Shown: positions 1 to 8,639 of the stretch, one piece after another | Position numbering within the stretch: the stretch's first letter is position 1 | Layout of the letters: each line of letters starts with the position of its first letter | Assembly: GCA_002391235.1 (NCBI GenBank) | Contig: DGRX01000004.1 | Span: 1 to 56,753 of the forward strand | DNA: 56,753 nt | Reading direction: 5' to 3' | Origin: Treponema sp. UBA4377 | GTDB lineage: Bacteria; Spirochaetota; Spirochaetia; Treponematales; Treponemataceae | The notes under the pieces: generated by a model | Database searches by the model: none | What the model was told of the DNA's origin: nothing | The model's input: the letters and a program-made list of their open reading frames with translations, nothing else | Made by a program: the position numbers and the translations under genes

Positions 1-1454
1 ATTTCTGAATCATCGGCTTTATTGTCATTTGTAAGTCTTTCAAGATTCTCTTCGCTTACATCAGGCACTTTTTCCTGCAAATATGCCTTTATTGAAGAGT
101 TCACCATGTAAGAAACTATTTCACGCGGAGTATAGAAAGAACCGCTTTCCTTACGGGCACTTTCTCTTGTTTCGGGGTTATAGGTTCCAAGAAGGTTTTC
201 AAAAATCTTTCCCAAAAGCTCCGGGTCCAAAGCAACCTGAACATCGCTTGGAGTTGATTCTTCTACGGTAAAATTGTAACGGCTCAAGATTGTGATAAGA
301 CCTGGCTGCTTTTCATCTTCATTCCAGAAAAGAATGTTTGGAACAAATGCTCTTCTCTCTTTATCGCGGCTAAAGCCATCTACATAATGAACTTTGTGGC
401 TTGTGTTGTTTTTAATCGGCTCATCCCAATCAAGGCACTCAAACAAACCGCCGTTTAAGAATGGAACATCAAGGAATTTTTTTACCATCTCCTTTGGCGA
501 AAGTTTAAAGAAAGAACCTTCATTTGCATCTCTAAAATATGTTTTTATTCCATACTGCTCATTTGCAACACCAGCTTTTGAGACTTCCGCAAAGGCTCTT
601 TCTTCAATCTTTTTATTCAATGCCCCAAAGAAAAGATTCTGTAAAACTGCATTGTAGTAGTTGCCTTTTTTGTCAGAAGATAAATCTGCATCCGTAAGGA
701 TTTCTGCAAGTTCATTCTTATTAAAAATCCATGTCGGAATAAGATTCTTTTGTTTGATGAACCAGACAAACATGATTCGTGTAATCAAGCGAATAAGGTT
801 TATTTCATTTTTTTCTGTTGTAAGGTCTGCATTTGCCGCGATGCATTTATCGCTTGGGAATTTACATACTTTGCAGGCCCAGTCACTATACCAGGTAAAA
901 AGCTGACCGAAGAATTCTTTTGTAAGGGATTCTACACTGAAAGCATCCGTTAAATCTTTCAGCGTAAGAACATCTTTGTGGGCTTCAAGATATGCAAATC
1001 TTTCAGAAATAGTTCTTGCAGGCAAATGTCTTCCAAGAATATACGTATATCTCTTTGCAGAAGTGGAATCTTTTGCATTTATTTTTTTTTCAATAAATGA
1101 GAAGCGCCATTCCTGATTTTTCACATTCTGATGATGGAAAATTATCAGAGCGCCTTCAAACTGATTTATATACTGACGGACAAGAGCCTGAATTCCAACT
1201 TTGTTATTTTCAAGTTTTTTATTGTCTCCTACGGTAATATCAAAGACCTTGAGCTCGCTTCCAAAAAAATCAAAAGTTGCGGCATGGCGAATTTCTGTAA
1301 TGTTTGCATTTTTTGCTTTTTCGCAAACTTCTGGTTCATTGGTAAGAACATCATACCCTTGTTCATAATCGCCAAAAACAGGAGATAATACATCTTTAAG
1401 AAATACTTCAATTCCACACCAGTCATTTTCAAAAATCGGTCTAAAGTTTGTCAT
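1..1454 (-). CDS. Eco57I-like adenine-specific DNA methylase / restriction enzyme, N-terminal part (runs off the window)
   Basis: The minus strand stays open from an ATG at 1454 to the window edge, giving the first 484 residues. The ATG overlaps the stop of the upstream rhuM-like gene as ATGA, so the two are translationally coupled. The segment around residues 405-445 (LDPELLGKIFENLLGTY, then SGSFYTPREIV) is the lead-in to the SAM-binding domain of Eco57I-type N6-adenine methylases. An alpha-helical part with FVWFIKQKNLIP at about 235-250 also fits that family. The catalytic (N/D)PP(Y/F) motif would lie outside the window and is not seen. The partner helicase upstream suggests a restriction or defence locus. 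Whether this polypeptide also carries a nuclease domain cannot be judged here. Confidence 0.75.
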   Translation of the reverse strand, partial: MTNFRPIFENDWCGIEVFLKDVLSPVFGDYEQGYDVLTNEPEVCEKAKNANITEIRHAATFDFFGSELKVFDITVGDNKKLENNKVGIQALVRQYINQFEGALIIFHHQNVKNQEWRFSFIEKKINAKDSTSAKRYTYILGRHLPARTISERFAYLEAHKDVLTLKDLTDAFSVESLTKEFFGQLFTWYSDWACKVCKFPSDKCIAANADLTTEKNEINLIRLITRIMFVWFIKQKNLIPTWIFNKNELAEILTDADLSSDKKGNYYNAVLQNLFFGALNKKIEERAFAEVSKAGVANEQYGIKTYFRDANEGSFFKLSPKEMVKKFLDVPFLNGGLFECLDWDEPIKNNTSHKVHYVDGFSRDKERRAFVPNILFWNEDEKQPGLITILSRYNFTVEESTPSDVQVALDPELLGKIFENLLGTYNPETRESARKESGSFYTPREIVSYMVNSSIKAYLQEKVPDVSEENLERLTNDNKADDSE

Positions 1455-2449
1455 TTTGATTTCTCCTCAATTTTATCTAATTCGCCAATACTTTCCAAAA
1501 AGTGTTTTTCTACAAGAGAAAGCCTGTCTTTTTCTTTCTGTTTGTATTTTTTATATTCGTCATGAGCTTTGTCCAATGCTTGAGTATGTGAAATACGGCC
1601 AGCCGTTGAAAGTATTTCACGACGAGTCATTTTAAGATAATCATCGATTGTTTCAAGCCAGTCTTTCATATACATTGGTTCATGGTCTAATGCTCTAACT
1701 TCTGCAATATCCAGATAAGCAGTAACAATTTTATTTAAAGCATCCAGTTCTGATTCAGAAAGATAGTTTTTTGCGATTTCAACATCTGTCTTTTTAATTT
1801 CTTTTCCGCTCCAGCCAGTAAGCCCCATATTCTGTTTTTCACTGTCTGCACGTTCATAAATAATTTCTGCGGCAGTATGTTTATGAGCCGCCCAATGCAT
1901 TTTATTCTGAACTTGCTTAAAAAAGGCAATTGAGCTTTCTGCACTGGGATTATAATCTATGCTTGTAGCATAAATATCAAGAACTTTGCGCCAGAAGACT
2001 TTTTCACTTGAGCGAATATCCCTGATTCTAGCCAAAAGTTCATCAAAGTAGTTACCACCACCAAGTTCTTTTAGCCTTTGATCATCTAGAGCAAAGCCTT
2101 TCTGCATATACTCTTTTAGAATCTTCATAGCCCAGATTCTGAATTGTGTTCCTCGCAATGATTTTACACGATAGCCAACAGAAATAATTACATCAAGATT
2201 ATAATATTCTACCTGGTAGGTTTTTCCGTCTGAGGCAGTTGTTGCAAAATTTGCAACAACTGAATCACTAACATATTCCCCTTCTTCAAATATGTTTTTG
2301 ATATGACGGGAGATAGTAGATTTATTCCTTTGGAAAAGCTCTGCCATCTGGTCTATGGAAAGCCAGACCGTATCTTTATCAAAGGTGGCCTGAATTTTGG
2401 TTATTCCATCTTCGGTCGTATACATTATAAGGCTTGTATTATTTTCCAT
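1451..2449 (-). CDS. RhuM family protein
   Basis: This 332-residue protein matches the RhuM (virulence protein) family. The N-terminal part, about residues 20-60, contains a winged-helix-like segment (SIDQMAELFQRNKSTISRHIKNI). It is followed by the family's conserved block around YYNLDVIISVGYRVKSLRGTQFRIWA. The C-terminal part is helical and charged. RhuM proteins have no firmly established biochemical activity; they are commonly found inside restriction-modification and other defence loci. Here the gene lies between a helicase (12-bp gap) and a methylase (ATGA overlap), so all three are probably one operon. RhuM could be a regulator or a passenger of the island. Confidence 0.85.
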   Translation of the reverse strand: MENNTSLIMYTTEDGITKIQATFDKDTVWLSIDQMAELFQRNKSTISRHIKNIFEEGEYVSDSVVANFATTASDGKTYQVEYYNLDVIISVGYRVKSLRGTQFRIWAMKILKEYMQKGFALDDQRLKELGGGNYFDELLARIRDIRSSEKVFWRKVLDIYATSIDYNPSAESSIAFFKQVQNKMHWAAHKHTAAEIIYERADSEKQNMGLTGWSGKEIKKTDVEIAKNYLSESELDALNKIVTAYLDIAEVRALDHEPMYMKDWLETIDDYLKMTRREILSTAGRISHTQALDKAHDEYKKYKQKEKDRLSLVEKHFLESIGELDKIEEKSK

Positions 2450-2461
2450 CTTCTTCCCCAG

Positions 2462-5400
2462 CTAGTAATAGAATCCGGCATAAATATATGCTTCGCCATG
2501 TTTCTGCGTATTAACATTAGTTATGTTTCCAAGTTCCTGTTGAATCATATATATAATATCTTCATCAGTTACAGGAATGAGTAGTTTATCAGGTTCTCCC
2601 AATTCTGTAAGGAATTTTTCCAAACGTTTTGCAAGAGTTATATTTCCACCTTTTATAGATTTTAAAGCCTGGCCAATTAAACTCATAGATTCTTTAGAAA
2701 GTTTTCCGCTTGTAATCCATTTGTTTGCTTTAACTAGTACATTTGTAACATCAACTTTTGCATTTTTAGCTTTGCTCAATTTATTTTCAAATACATTGTA
2801 AGCATCCAAAGAGGCCTTTCTTTTAGCTTCAATATCTGGAATTGAAGTAAAATCATTGGCGACTGTATCGGTCTTACATTTACATGAATCAAACATATCC
2901 ATGTAATTTATAACCTGAGCCTGTAAATCTTTTGCAACTTTTACATAAACACATCCGTATTTGTTTTTAACTTTTATTGCAAAATAAGTATTTCCTTTTT
3001 CATCTTGCAGAACAGGACTAAAACCTTTTTCTTCAGCATTTTCAAGCTTCTGGATAAAATCATACCGCTCAGGATTTGTATCTCTATATTGCTTTAATTC
3101 AGAAATATATTTTTCCTGAGGGCTTTCTTCTCCATCTACAATGGCTTCAAAATTACCTTCTGAAAGCTCTTCTTCCTGACTGAAAATCTTGGCATCTTCG
3201 CCAAACATAGTATGGAAAGACTGCAATTTAGTGTAGGCATTCTGTACAAGGTTAATCTGTTCATCGCCCTGGCTAGAAGGATAGAAGTTGTAAACATAGA
3301 TATTTTCGTTTTCACTTCCGATACGGTTTACACGACCGATTCTCTGAATAAGCCTTGTAGAATTCCATGGTGTGTCATAGTTCAAAATTGAATTTGCCCT
3401 ATGCAAGTTGATACCTTCGGCAAGAACTTCTGTTGTAATGATTACGTCATAATCATTTTTCTGTTTTGCTTTATCATAGTTTGCATCGAAGTTTTCTTTG
3501 ATTATTGGCTCTTTTTCATCACGATTAGCCGCAGTAATTACAAGAGGTTCTTTTCCAGTAATATTTTCAACGGCACGGCTTAAAGATTTTACAGTACTGA
3601 TTGCTTCCGAGAAAATAACGAGTTTGTGCGGAATATTTCTTTCTTTACAGAAAAGACCGGAACTTTCTCTTAGTGCTGACTTGAATCTGTCAAATTTCGG
3701 GTCATAATCATTTTCATTCCAACGGTCTACAAGGTCATTGATTTTTTCTAAATCCGTTTTTAGATAGTCAATGTATGTTTTCTTATCAGAACCAAAGGTC
3801 TTAAAATCTGCACAATTATATTCGGCATTCTGATTCTTTTCGTTTTTGCCTTCTTTATTTAGTTTTTCTATTTTTGCCCTTATGTCGTCAAAACAAGTTT
3901 CAAGTGTTATTACTTTATCAGGATTTTTTTCTTGTTTTTCTTTAATATTCAATTCCTTATTTACATCAATCTGAGGGCAAATAAAGATTGTGTCATTCTC
4001 CCACATTGTTATCATGTTTTGAGTATATCTCTGGAAGTTTCTCAAAGATTCCTTGAAGGCTTCAAAACTACTTTCAAGGCGCTTTACAAGAAGAATTTGC
4101 ATAATGCGGGCAAGCTGATTTGATGAACGCTGAGCCGTCATGTTTCTTCCTGAATAAACCTTATCATATTTGCTATCTAAGAACATTGTCGCTCTGTAAC
4201 GATAATATCCAAGGCCTTCAGATGCAAAGATTTCTCCTGCTTCAATTTTTGGCGCAATCATATTCATTGTGTCAGAAAATAGTTGTGCTAGTTTTTTATC
4301 CATTGTGTAATATAGATTTTCTGGTCCATGTACTGTCGGAAATTTTAAATCATCTGCGTAATGCTTTTTAATATCTGTTCGTGTACGCCTTACAAGAATA
4401 TCACTTAAAACTTTTTCGCGAACTTCTTTTGAAAGCTCAATCAATTCTTTTTTAGTATTCGGGTCAGAGGTAAATGATGATTGTTCAATACCAAGACCTT
4501 GTTTCTTTGAATGAATAAGCAAGGCATATTTTCTATTTACTTCTGCAAAGAAATGTTCCAAGTCACGGCCTTCAACTTTCTCAAATGTAGAATTTTTAGG
4601 CTCGTGTTCAAAAAGATAAAGCTGATTCTGAATATCACGCGGACTGTTATTCTGCATGGTTGCAGAAAGTAAACCAATAAACGGATAGTATCCAGTACGA
4701 GCATTAACAGTTTCAAGATATTCTGAAAGAGCAATATACATTTCTGTACCAGCGTTACGGAATTTATGGCTTTCATCAATAATTACAAGTCCATAATTTT
4801 TTGAATCAGTAGAGAATGTCTTCATCTCTGGATTCATATCTTTGACTGCTTCTTTTTTATCTTCTGAAGATAGTGTAAAACTATCCTCATCATCTTCAAT
4901 AGCGTCCTCTGCATCGCTTAACTCTTCCTCTGAAAAATCATCCGAAAGATGATTAAGGCTACCTGTAGTTAAAAATTTTACATGTTCTTCTATTTTGTCT
5001 GTCTGATTCTTATCGAACTTCCTAATTGTATCGACCCATGAAGACTTAATTGCAGGAGGAACAATTATCAACACCTTATCAGATTTATTCAATGATGCCG
5101 CAACTTCAATATAATATTTGATTAGTAAAATACCAACGATTGTTTTACCCAAACCTACAACATCACCCAACGCAAAGCCACCATGCTGAATCATATATGA
5201 ATAACACTGCTGAACGGCATTAAGTTGGTATTCAAGCGGTTTTATGTCTTCTGGTAAATAGCCAGTTAAAATAGATTTAAAATTAGCATCCGTAATCATG
5301 CCAAATTTATCTTGTAGTAATTTTATGTAGTTTTCATAAGGAGTAAGTTTTTCTAAAGTTATAGGAACAGGTGTTATCTTTGGATTAGTTTTTGCTTTTG

Positions 5401-6076
5401 TTCCAACAGGAGAGTTTCCTACTTCAATTACAAACTCTTTTGTCCAATCCTTGGACAGATTCCATTTTTCATTGAACCAATAATAATGTCCCTTAAATGG
5501 ACTATATTCATCTGGCTTTGCTGTAATATGGGAAGAATCTATATCCAAAAAGTTTAGTTCAGAATTTCCTTCCAATCCCATTTTTGTAAAGTTGCTGCTT
5601 CCTATGATTCCGCAAGTTTTTCCTTTTGTACTCATGAAGATGTAACATTTTGAATGAAAAAACTGACTTTCATCATCTTCATTCAGTTCAAAGATATGAA
5701 CTTGAATTCTAGGATTATCTCCCGAACAATTATCAATAAGCATTTTTGCAGCCTTTTGATAGTGTTCATCGTTCATTTCGACGTTCTGTAAATCAATTTT
5801 CAAATAATCCTGAGGATAAATCTTCGCATTTTTATAAGCATCCGCGGTCAAATCTTTTTTGAACACATTTGGATCTTTACCAATAAGAAGCCTAAGTTTT
5901 GTATTATCACGAGACAAGAAACTAATAAGAGAATCTGTAACAAGAGAAGTTCCCTTTAAATCCCAATAACCTGTAGCAATACAGATTTCATTTATTTCAG
6001 GCATTGAAATAATTTCATTCAATGTATCTACAAGCTTAAGTTTAGGTGAATTGTCTACAAGTGTATTTCCAAACAT
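2462..6076 (-). CDS. Helicase with N-terminal phospholipase-D-like domain (SNF2/superfamily 2)
   Basis: This 1204-residue protein starts with a PLD-like domain: FFHSKCYIF near residue 137, followed by GSSNFTKMG, resembles the HxK and GSxN parts of an HKD nuclease site. A superfamily 2 helicase follows. It has a Walker A-type motif GDVVGLGKT near 303, DESH (motif II) near 432, LLSATMQNN (motif III), and motif V/VI TTEVLAEGINLHRA to QRIGRVNRIG near 890-915. The C-terminal 250 residues are unassigned. Such PLD-helicases are commonly encoded beside Eco57I-type methylases in restriction or phage-defence loci, and that is the context here. GAGG precedes the ATG by 7 nt. An ATP-driven translocase working with the methylase is inferred, not shown. 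Confidence 0.8.
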   Translation of the reverse strand: MFGNTLVDNSPKLKLVDTLNEIISMPEINEICIATGYWDLKGTSLVTDSLISFLSRDNTKLRLLIGKDPNVFKKDLTADAYKNAKIYPQDYLKIDLQNVEMNDEHYQKAAKMLIDNCSGDNPRIQVHIFELNEDDESQFFHSKCYIFMSTKGKTCGIIGSSNFTKMGLEGNSELNFLDIDSSHITAKPDEYSPFKGHYYWFNEKWNLSKDWTKEFVIEVGNSPVGTKAKTNPKITPVPITLEKLTPYENYIKLLQDKFGMITDANFKSILTGYLPEDIKPLEYQLNAVQQCYSYMIQHGGFALGDVVGLGKTIVGILLIKYYIEVAASLNKSDKVLIIVPPAIKSSWVDTIRKFDKNQTDKIEEHVKFLTTGSLNHLSDDFSEEELSDAEDAIEDDEDSFTLSSEDKKEAVKDMNPEMKTFSTDSKNYGLVIIDESHKFRNAGTEMYIALSEYLETVNARTGYYPFIGLLSATMQNNSPRDIQNQLYLFEHEPKNSTFEKVEGRDLEHFFAEVNRKYALLIHSKKQGLGIEQSSFTSDPNTKKELIELSKEVREKVLSDILVRRTRTDIKKHYADDLKFPTVHGPENLYYTMDKKLAQLFSDTMNMIAPKIEAGEIFASEGLGYYRYRATMFLDSKYDKVYSGRNMTAQRSSNQLARIMQILLVKRLESSFEAFKESLRNFQRYTQNMITMWENDTIFICPQIDVNKELNIKEKQEKNPDKVITLETCFDDIRAKIEKLNKEGKNEKNQNAEYNCADFKTFGSDKKTYIDYLKTDLEKINDLVDRWNENDYDPKFDRFKSALRESSGLFCKERNIPHKLVIFSEAISTVKSLSRAVENITGKEPLVITAANRDEKEPIIKENFDANYDKAKQKNDYDVIITTEVLAEGINLHRANSILNYDTPWNSTRLIQRIGRVNRIGSENENIYVYNFYPSSQGDEQINLVQNAYTKLQSFHTMFGEDAKIFSQEEELSEGNFEAIVDGEESPQEKYISELKQYRDTNPERYDFIQKLENAEEKGFSPVLQDEKGNTYFAIKVKNKYGCVYVKVAKDLQAQVINYMDMFDSCKCKTDTVANDFTSIPDIEAKRKASLDAYNVFENKLSKAKNAKVDVTNVLVKANKWITSGKLSKESMSLIGQALKSIKGGNITLAKRLEKFLTELGEPDKLLIPVTDEDIIYMIQQELGNITNVNTQKHGEAYIYAGFYY

Positions 6077-6101
6077 TTATATGCCTCTACTTTTATCTCA
6101 A

Positions 6102-6132
6102 ATTATAACATATATTTGCGCTTTTTATGCAA
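6102..6132 (-). promoter_or_regulatory. Candidate promoter of the helicase-rhuM-methylase operon
   Basis: On the minus strand TATAAT is preceded by TG one base upstream, an extended -10 (6102-6107). A TTGCAT -35 lies at 6127-6132 with a long 19-bp spacer. The predicted start is about 20 bp before the helicase ATG. The extended -10 makes it plausible despite the spacer. Confidence 0.45.
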
Positions 6133-6374
6133 CATTGCTAATTATACCGAATTCAGTACAATAACATTCAAGAACCTGCAAATAACTATTCTTTCCATCA
6201 TTTGCTCTAATATTTTATACTATTGTATATGATTTTTCCACAAGTGCAGACCTCTATTGCAAAAATATCACGATTTCTCAAAATTTTTGTCATTTTCCGC
6301 AGTGTCTATCCCGTCCATTCCACAACCCCCAAACGGGGTTATTCCTTACCTATGGAAAGGCCTGTTTTGACCCT
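6133..6374. other. Non-coding stretch between divergent operons
   Basis: No convincing gene is seen. It holds one DnaA-box-like TTTTCCACA at 6234-6242 and a short hairpin (AACCCC at 6324-6329 with GGGGTT at 6335-6340) that lacks a T-tract. Short ORFs here have no ribosome site or recognisable product. Confidence 0.5.
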
Positions 6375-6391
6375 ATTCACAATTTGTGAAT
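6375..6391. promoter_or_regulatory. 17-bp perfect palindrome, candidate operator
   Basis: ATTCACAA-T-TTGTGAAT is a perfect inverted repeat about a single central base. It ends 17 bp upstream of the -35 hexamer of the XRE gene promoter. It is a good candidate for autoregulatory binding by the XRE protein encoded 130 bp downstream; that is inference from position only. Confidence 0.55.
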
Positions 6392-6408
6392 ATTTTTATC
6401 TTTTAGTA

Positions 6409-6437
6409 TTGACAAAATAAACTACCTGTGGTAATAT
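6409..6437 (+). promoter_or_regulatory. Strong sigma-70 type promoter for the XRE-zincin pair
   Basis: Consensus TTGACA (6409-6414), a 17-bp spacer and TAATAT (6432-6437). It drives the 6523 gene with a leader of about 80 nt. Confidence 0.8.
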
Positions 6438-6460
6438 TTGAACTGTCAAAAGAGGTGTGG

Positions 6461-6482
6461 AGGTTAGGCTTCGGCCTAAACC
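6461..6482 (+). other. UUCG-capped hairpin in the 5' leader
   Basis: AGGTTAGGC and GCCTAAACCT pair around a TTCG tetraloop with one bulge. It sits between the promoter and the XRE start codon and has no T-tract, so it looks like a leader structure rather than a terminator. Confidence 0.5.
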
Positions 6483-6522
6483 TTAAAAAATTACCTGCGG
6501 CTGGGCCGTAAAAGGGGTTTTT

Positions 6523-6909
6523 ATGACAGACATTGCAAAGTTTCTTCGGAAACTGCGCATTGACAACGAACAGAGCTTGGGCGACATGGCGAAAGTATTG
6601 AATATTTCCGCCGCGTATCTTTCGGCGATAGAAAACGGCAAGAGGACTGCGCCGGAAGAACTGAAAGACGCGCTTTTTGCAAACTACGGTCTTTCGGAGG
6701 AGCAAAAACTTGAATTCGCCAGGCTCGTCGCGGAATCAAGGAACAAGGTCGAAATCGGCCTTGCGGGCATTCAGGACAAGGAATTGTTGCCTGAATATGT
6801 GGACACTGCTGTTATGTTTGCGCACGACTTGTCGCAAATGAACAGAGATCAGCTTGCAAGGGTAAAGGAACTTTTGCAGGAAATCAAGTCACAGGTTGCG
6901 TCTATGTAG
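6523..6909 (+). CDS. XRE-family helix-turn-helix transcriptional regulator
   Basis: This 128-residue protein has a standard XRE HTH at about residues 5-60 (RIDNEQSLGDMAKVLNISAAYLSAIENGKRTAPEEL). The helical C-terminal half, about 70-128, probably mediates dimerisation or contact with a partner. AAAGGGG five bases before the ATG serves as ribosome site. A consensus promoter and a palindrome lie upstream. The next gene starts 12 bp downstream and encodes an HExxH protein, an arrangement reminiscent of ImmR-ImmA and other XRE/metalloprotease pairs in which the protease relieves repression. DNA target and trigger are unknown. Confidence 0.85.
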   Translation: MTDIAKFLRKLRIDNEQSLGDMAKVLNISAAYLSAIENGKRTAPEELKDALFANYGLSEEQKLEFARLVAESRNKVEIGLAGIQDKELLPEYVDTAVMFAHDLSQMNRDQLARVKELLQEIKSQVASM

Positions 6910-6921
6910 CAAGGAGGTTAT

Positions 6922-7578
6922 ATGGCGGAAGAGTTTACAGCGTTGGGAACAGCCCTCATTATGATGGTTGTTGATTTTAAGAAGATGGCTTTTGAGTTCA
7001 AAAAGTTTTTAGGCCTTGATTTGACGCAAGCGTTTCCGGCGCTCAACATAGCCGAAAACAAGCTTTGCTATGCGGACGCGCAGTTTGAATTTTGCATAGT
7101 CGCCGACAGCGATTGGAATTGCAAGGACAGCGTAAACGCTTATTACAAACATTCCGAGCGGCGCCATGAAATCGGCGTCAGGGAATCTGTCTACCTTTTG
7201 GCGTTGAGCGGCGACTTTGACGCCCTGTATTCCATAGCCCACGAAGTGGCCCATTGGGGCCTCATAAATTACTTTAAGATAAATTTCGGCCTGCCGGAAT
7301 TTGAGCGGCTTGATCCAGTTTCAAAAATGGTCATCTTGCAAATCCACGAAAACATTACGGACGTGCTCACAGCCCTTCTTGTTTTTAGCGAAGAGGAGCT
7401 TTTAAAGATGGACACCGGCGACAAGGCCGGTTTTTCGTCCTTTATAGGCAAAAACCAACTTGCCCTTGCCGCCTATTACTGCAAGCACCACAAGCTTTTG
7501 ACGGAAAACTTTTTCAAGAACATAGCTCCCAAAATCTGGGAGCAAAACCAAATTCAAAGGAGGTTAAAAAATGCCTGA
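6922..7578 (+). CDS. HExxH zincin-like protein, ImmA/IrrE-like partner of the XRE regulator
   Basis: This 218-residue protein contains HEVAHW with H107, E108 and H111, the zinc-binding and catalytic motif of zincin metallopeptidases, inside a helix (LYSIAHEVAHWGLIN). No signal peptide or membrane segment is visible, so it should be cytoplasmic. Its ribosome site AGGAGG overlaps the 12-bp gap after the XRE stop, so the pair is co-transcribed. By analogy with ImmA/IrrE proteins it may cleave or inactivate the preceding repressor. The rest of the sequence was not recognised, so assignment to that exact family is uncertain. Confidence 0.6.
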   Translation: MAEEFTALGTALIMMVVDFKKMAFEFKKFLGLDLTQAFPALNIAENKLCYADAQFEFCIVADSDWNCKDSVNAYYKHSERRHEIGVRESVYLLALSGDFDALYSIAHEVAHWGLINYFKINFGLPEFERLDPVSKMVILQIHENITDVLTALLVFSEEELLKMDTGDKAGFSSFIGKNQLALAAYYCKHHKLLTENFFKNIAPKIWEQNQIQRRLKNA

Positions 7579-7592
7579 CGGCAAAAAAACAA

Positions 7593-7624
7593 GCCCCTTG
7601 TTTAACTGCAATTAAACAAAGGGC
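7593..7624 (+). terminator. Hairpin after the zincin gene, weak terminator
   Basis: CCCCTTGTTTAA pairs with TTAAACAAAGGG with one mismatch around a CTGCAA loop, 15 bp after the stop codon. No T-tract follows, so it may only stabilise the transcript end. Confidence 0.4.
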
Positions 7625-7628
7625 CATG

Positions 7629-7684
7629 CATAGATTCTGCATACAGAACCTAAAATTGATTTTTCTAGTATACAGAAATCTATG
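7629..7684. repeat. Imperfect inverted repeat upstream of the DUF4469 gene
   Basis: CATAGATTCTGCATAC at 7629-7644 is the near reverse complement of the 17-mer at 7668-7684 (one inserted base, one mismatch), with a 23-bp AT-rich centre. It lies 127 bp before the start of the HU/DUF4469-type gene. Confidence 0.6.
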
Positions 7685-7810
7685 CTCCTTGTCAAGGAAT
7701 TCCTCTTAAAAGCGGCGCCCGAAAGATTCGCTCCGTCTTTTAAGTTTTTCCCAAAACCGGCGTTGTCCGGCAACGGCAAACTATTGTTAAATTATAAGGA
7801 GCATAAAATT

Positions 7811-8575
7811 ATGTCATCCGCAACTTTTAAAAACGCAGACAGCATTTTAAGCGTGACTCTGCGAAAGAATCAGTTCAAGACTGACGAAAATTCATTTATT
7901 GGTCGTGTAACAAGAAACACTGTAACTCTTGAAAACTTAATCGCTTCAATTTCCGAAAAGAACGAGGGCGTAAGCCCCTACATGGTTCAACATGTGGCCA
8001 ACCTTCTTGGAAAAGAAATGATTAGAGCCTGTCAAAACGGCAACGCTGTTGACGTTCTTGGAATTGGAACAATGTACATCGGCGTGGCCGGAACTGTCAC
8101 TGGCGAAAATCCCAGCGAGTCCAGCATTCCCGGCTTTAAGATTTGCTTTACGCCCAGCGCCGCCGCGCAAGAGGCCGTTGACAACCTTAAGGTTGACAAA
8201 GTCGTCATCGCAGATTCCAATCCGGTCTTTGACAGAATCATCAACACCTTCAACCAAAACGAAGACCGCGTTTTGATGAAGGGAAAGGGAGTCAAAATCA
8301 TAGGCACGCGTCTTAAAGTTTTTGGCCAAAGTTCCGGCATTTGGTTCGCTCCGCTGGAATCCGACGGAACGGTTTGCTTGGACGAAACAAAATGGACGGC
8401 TGTAAGCCAAGAAACCATCAGCGCCAACAAGCCCAAGTCCCTTGAATTCTACGTTCCAGACGACTTGACCGAATCCGCCTATTGCATTGTATTGCGGACT
8501 CGCTATTGTTCCGGCGACAAAGAGCTAAAGTCTCCTGTCACCGCCATTAGCAAAGCAATCACAATCGCGGCATAA
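7811..8575 (+). CDS. HU-like DNA-binding protein with C-terminal DUF4469-type domain
   Basis: This 254-residue protein begins at ATG 7811, preceded by TAAGGAG; the open frame extends upstream but without a ribosome site. Residues of about 5-120 follow the histone-like HU/IHF pattern used in DUF4469 proteins (VTLENLIASISEKNEGVSPYMVQHVANLLGKEMI, then a beta arm ending GFKICFTPS). Residues of about 150-250 form an Ig-like beta domain (VKIIGTRLKVFGQ, GIWFAPLE, YCIVLRTRYCS). Proteins of this build are frequent in Bacteroidetes and Treponema and are thought to bind DNA; no specific role is established. It has its own terminator. Confidence 0.7.
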   Translation: MSSATFKNADSILSVTLRKNQFKTDENSFIGRVTRNTVTLENLIASISEKNEGVSPYMVQHVANLLGKEMIRACQNGNAVDVLGIGTMYIGVAGTVTGENPSESSIPGFKICFTPSAAAQEAVDNLKVDKVVIADSNPVFDRIINTFNQNEDRVLMKGKGVKIIGTRLKVFGQSSGIWFAPLESDGTVCLDETKWTAVSQETISANKPKSLEFYVPDDLTESAYCIVLRTRYCSGDKELKSPVTAISKAITIAA

Positions 8576-8594
8576 GTTATTGGCTTGCAAACCT

Positions 8595-8634
8595 CAGGGA
8601 ACTTTCTTTGATTAGAAAGTTCCCTGGTTTCTTT
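8595..8634 (+). terminator. Rho-independent terminator of the DUF4469-type gene
   Basis: A 13-bp perfect stem CAGGGAACTTTCT / AGAAAGTTCCCTG (8595-8607 and 8614-8626) with loop TTGATT is followed by GTTTCTTT. Confidence 0.9.
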
Positions 8635-8639
8635 AAATC

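Noticed and set aside
1..6076. Complete DISARM or BREX system
   Set aside because: Only a helicase, RhuM and part of a methylase are visible; no DUF1998, PglZ or BrxL-type gene is in the window.
7682..7810. Upstream extension of the DUF4469-type protein
   Set aside because: The first 43 codons overlap the inverted repeat, have no ribosome site and do not resemble the family; ATG 7811 follows TAAGGAG.
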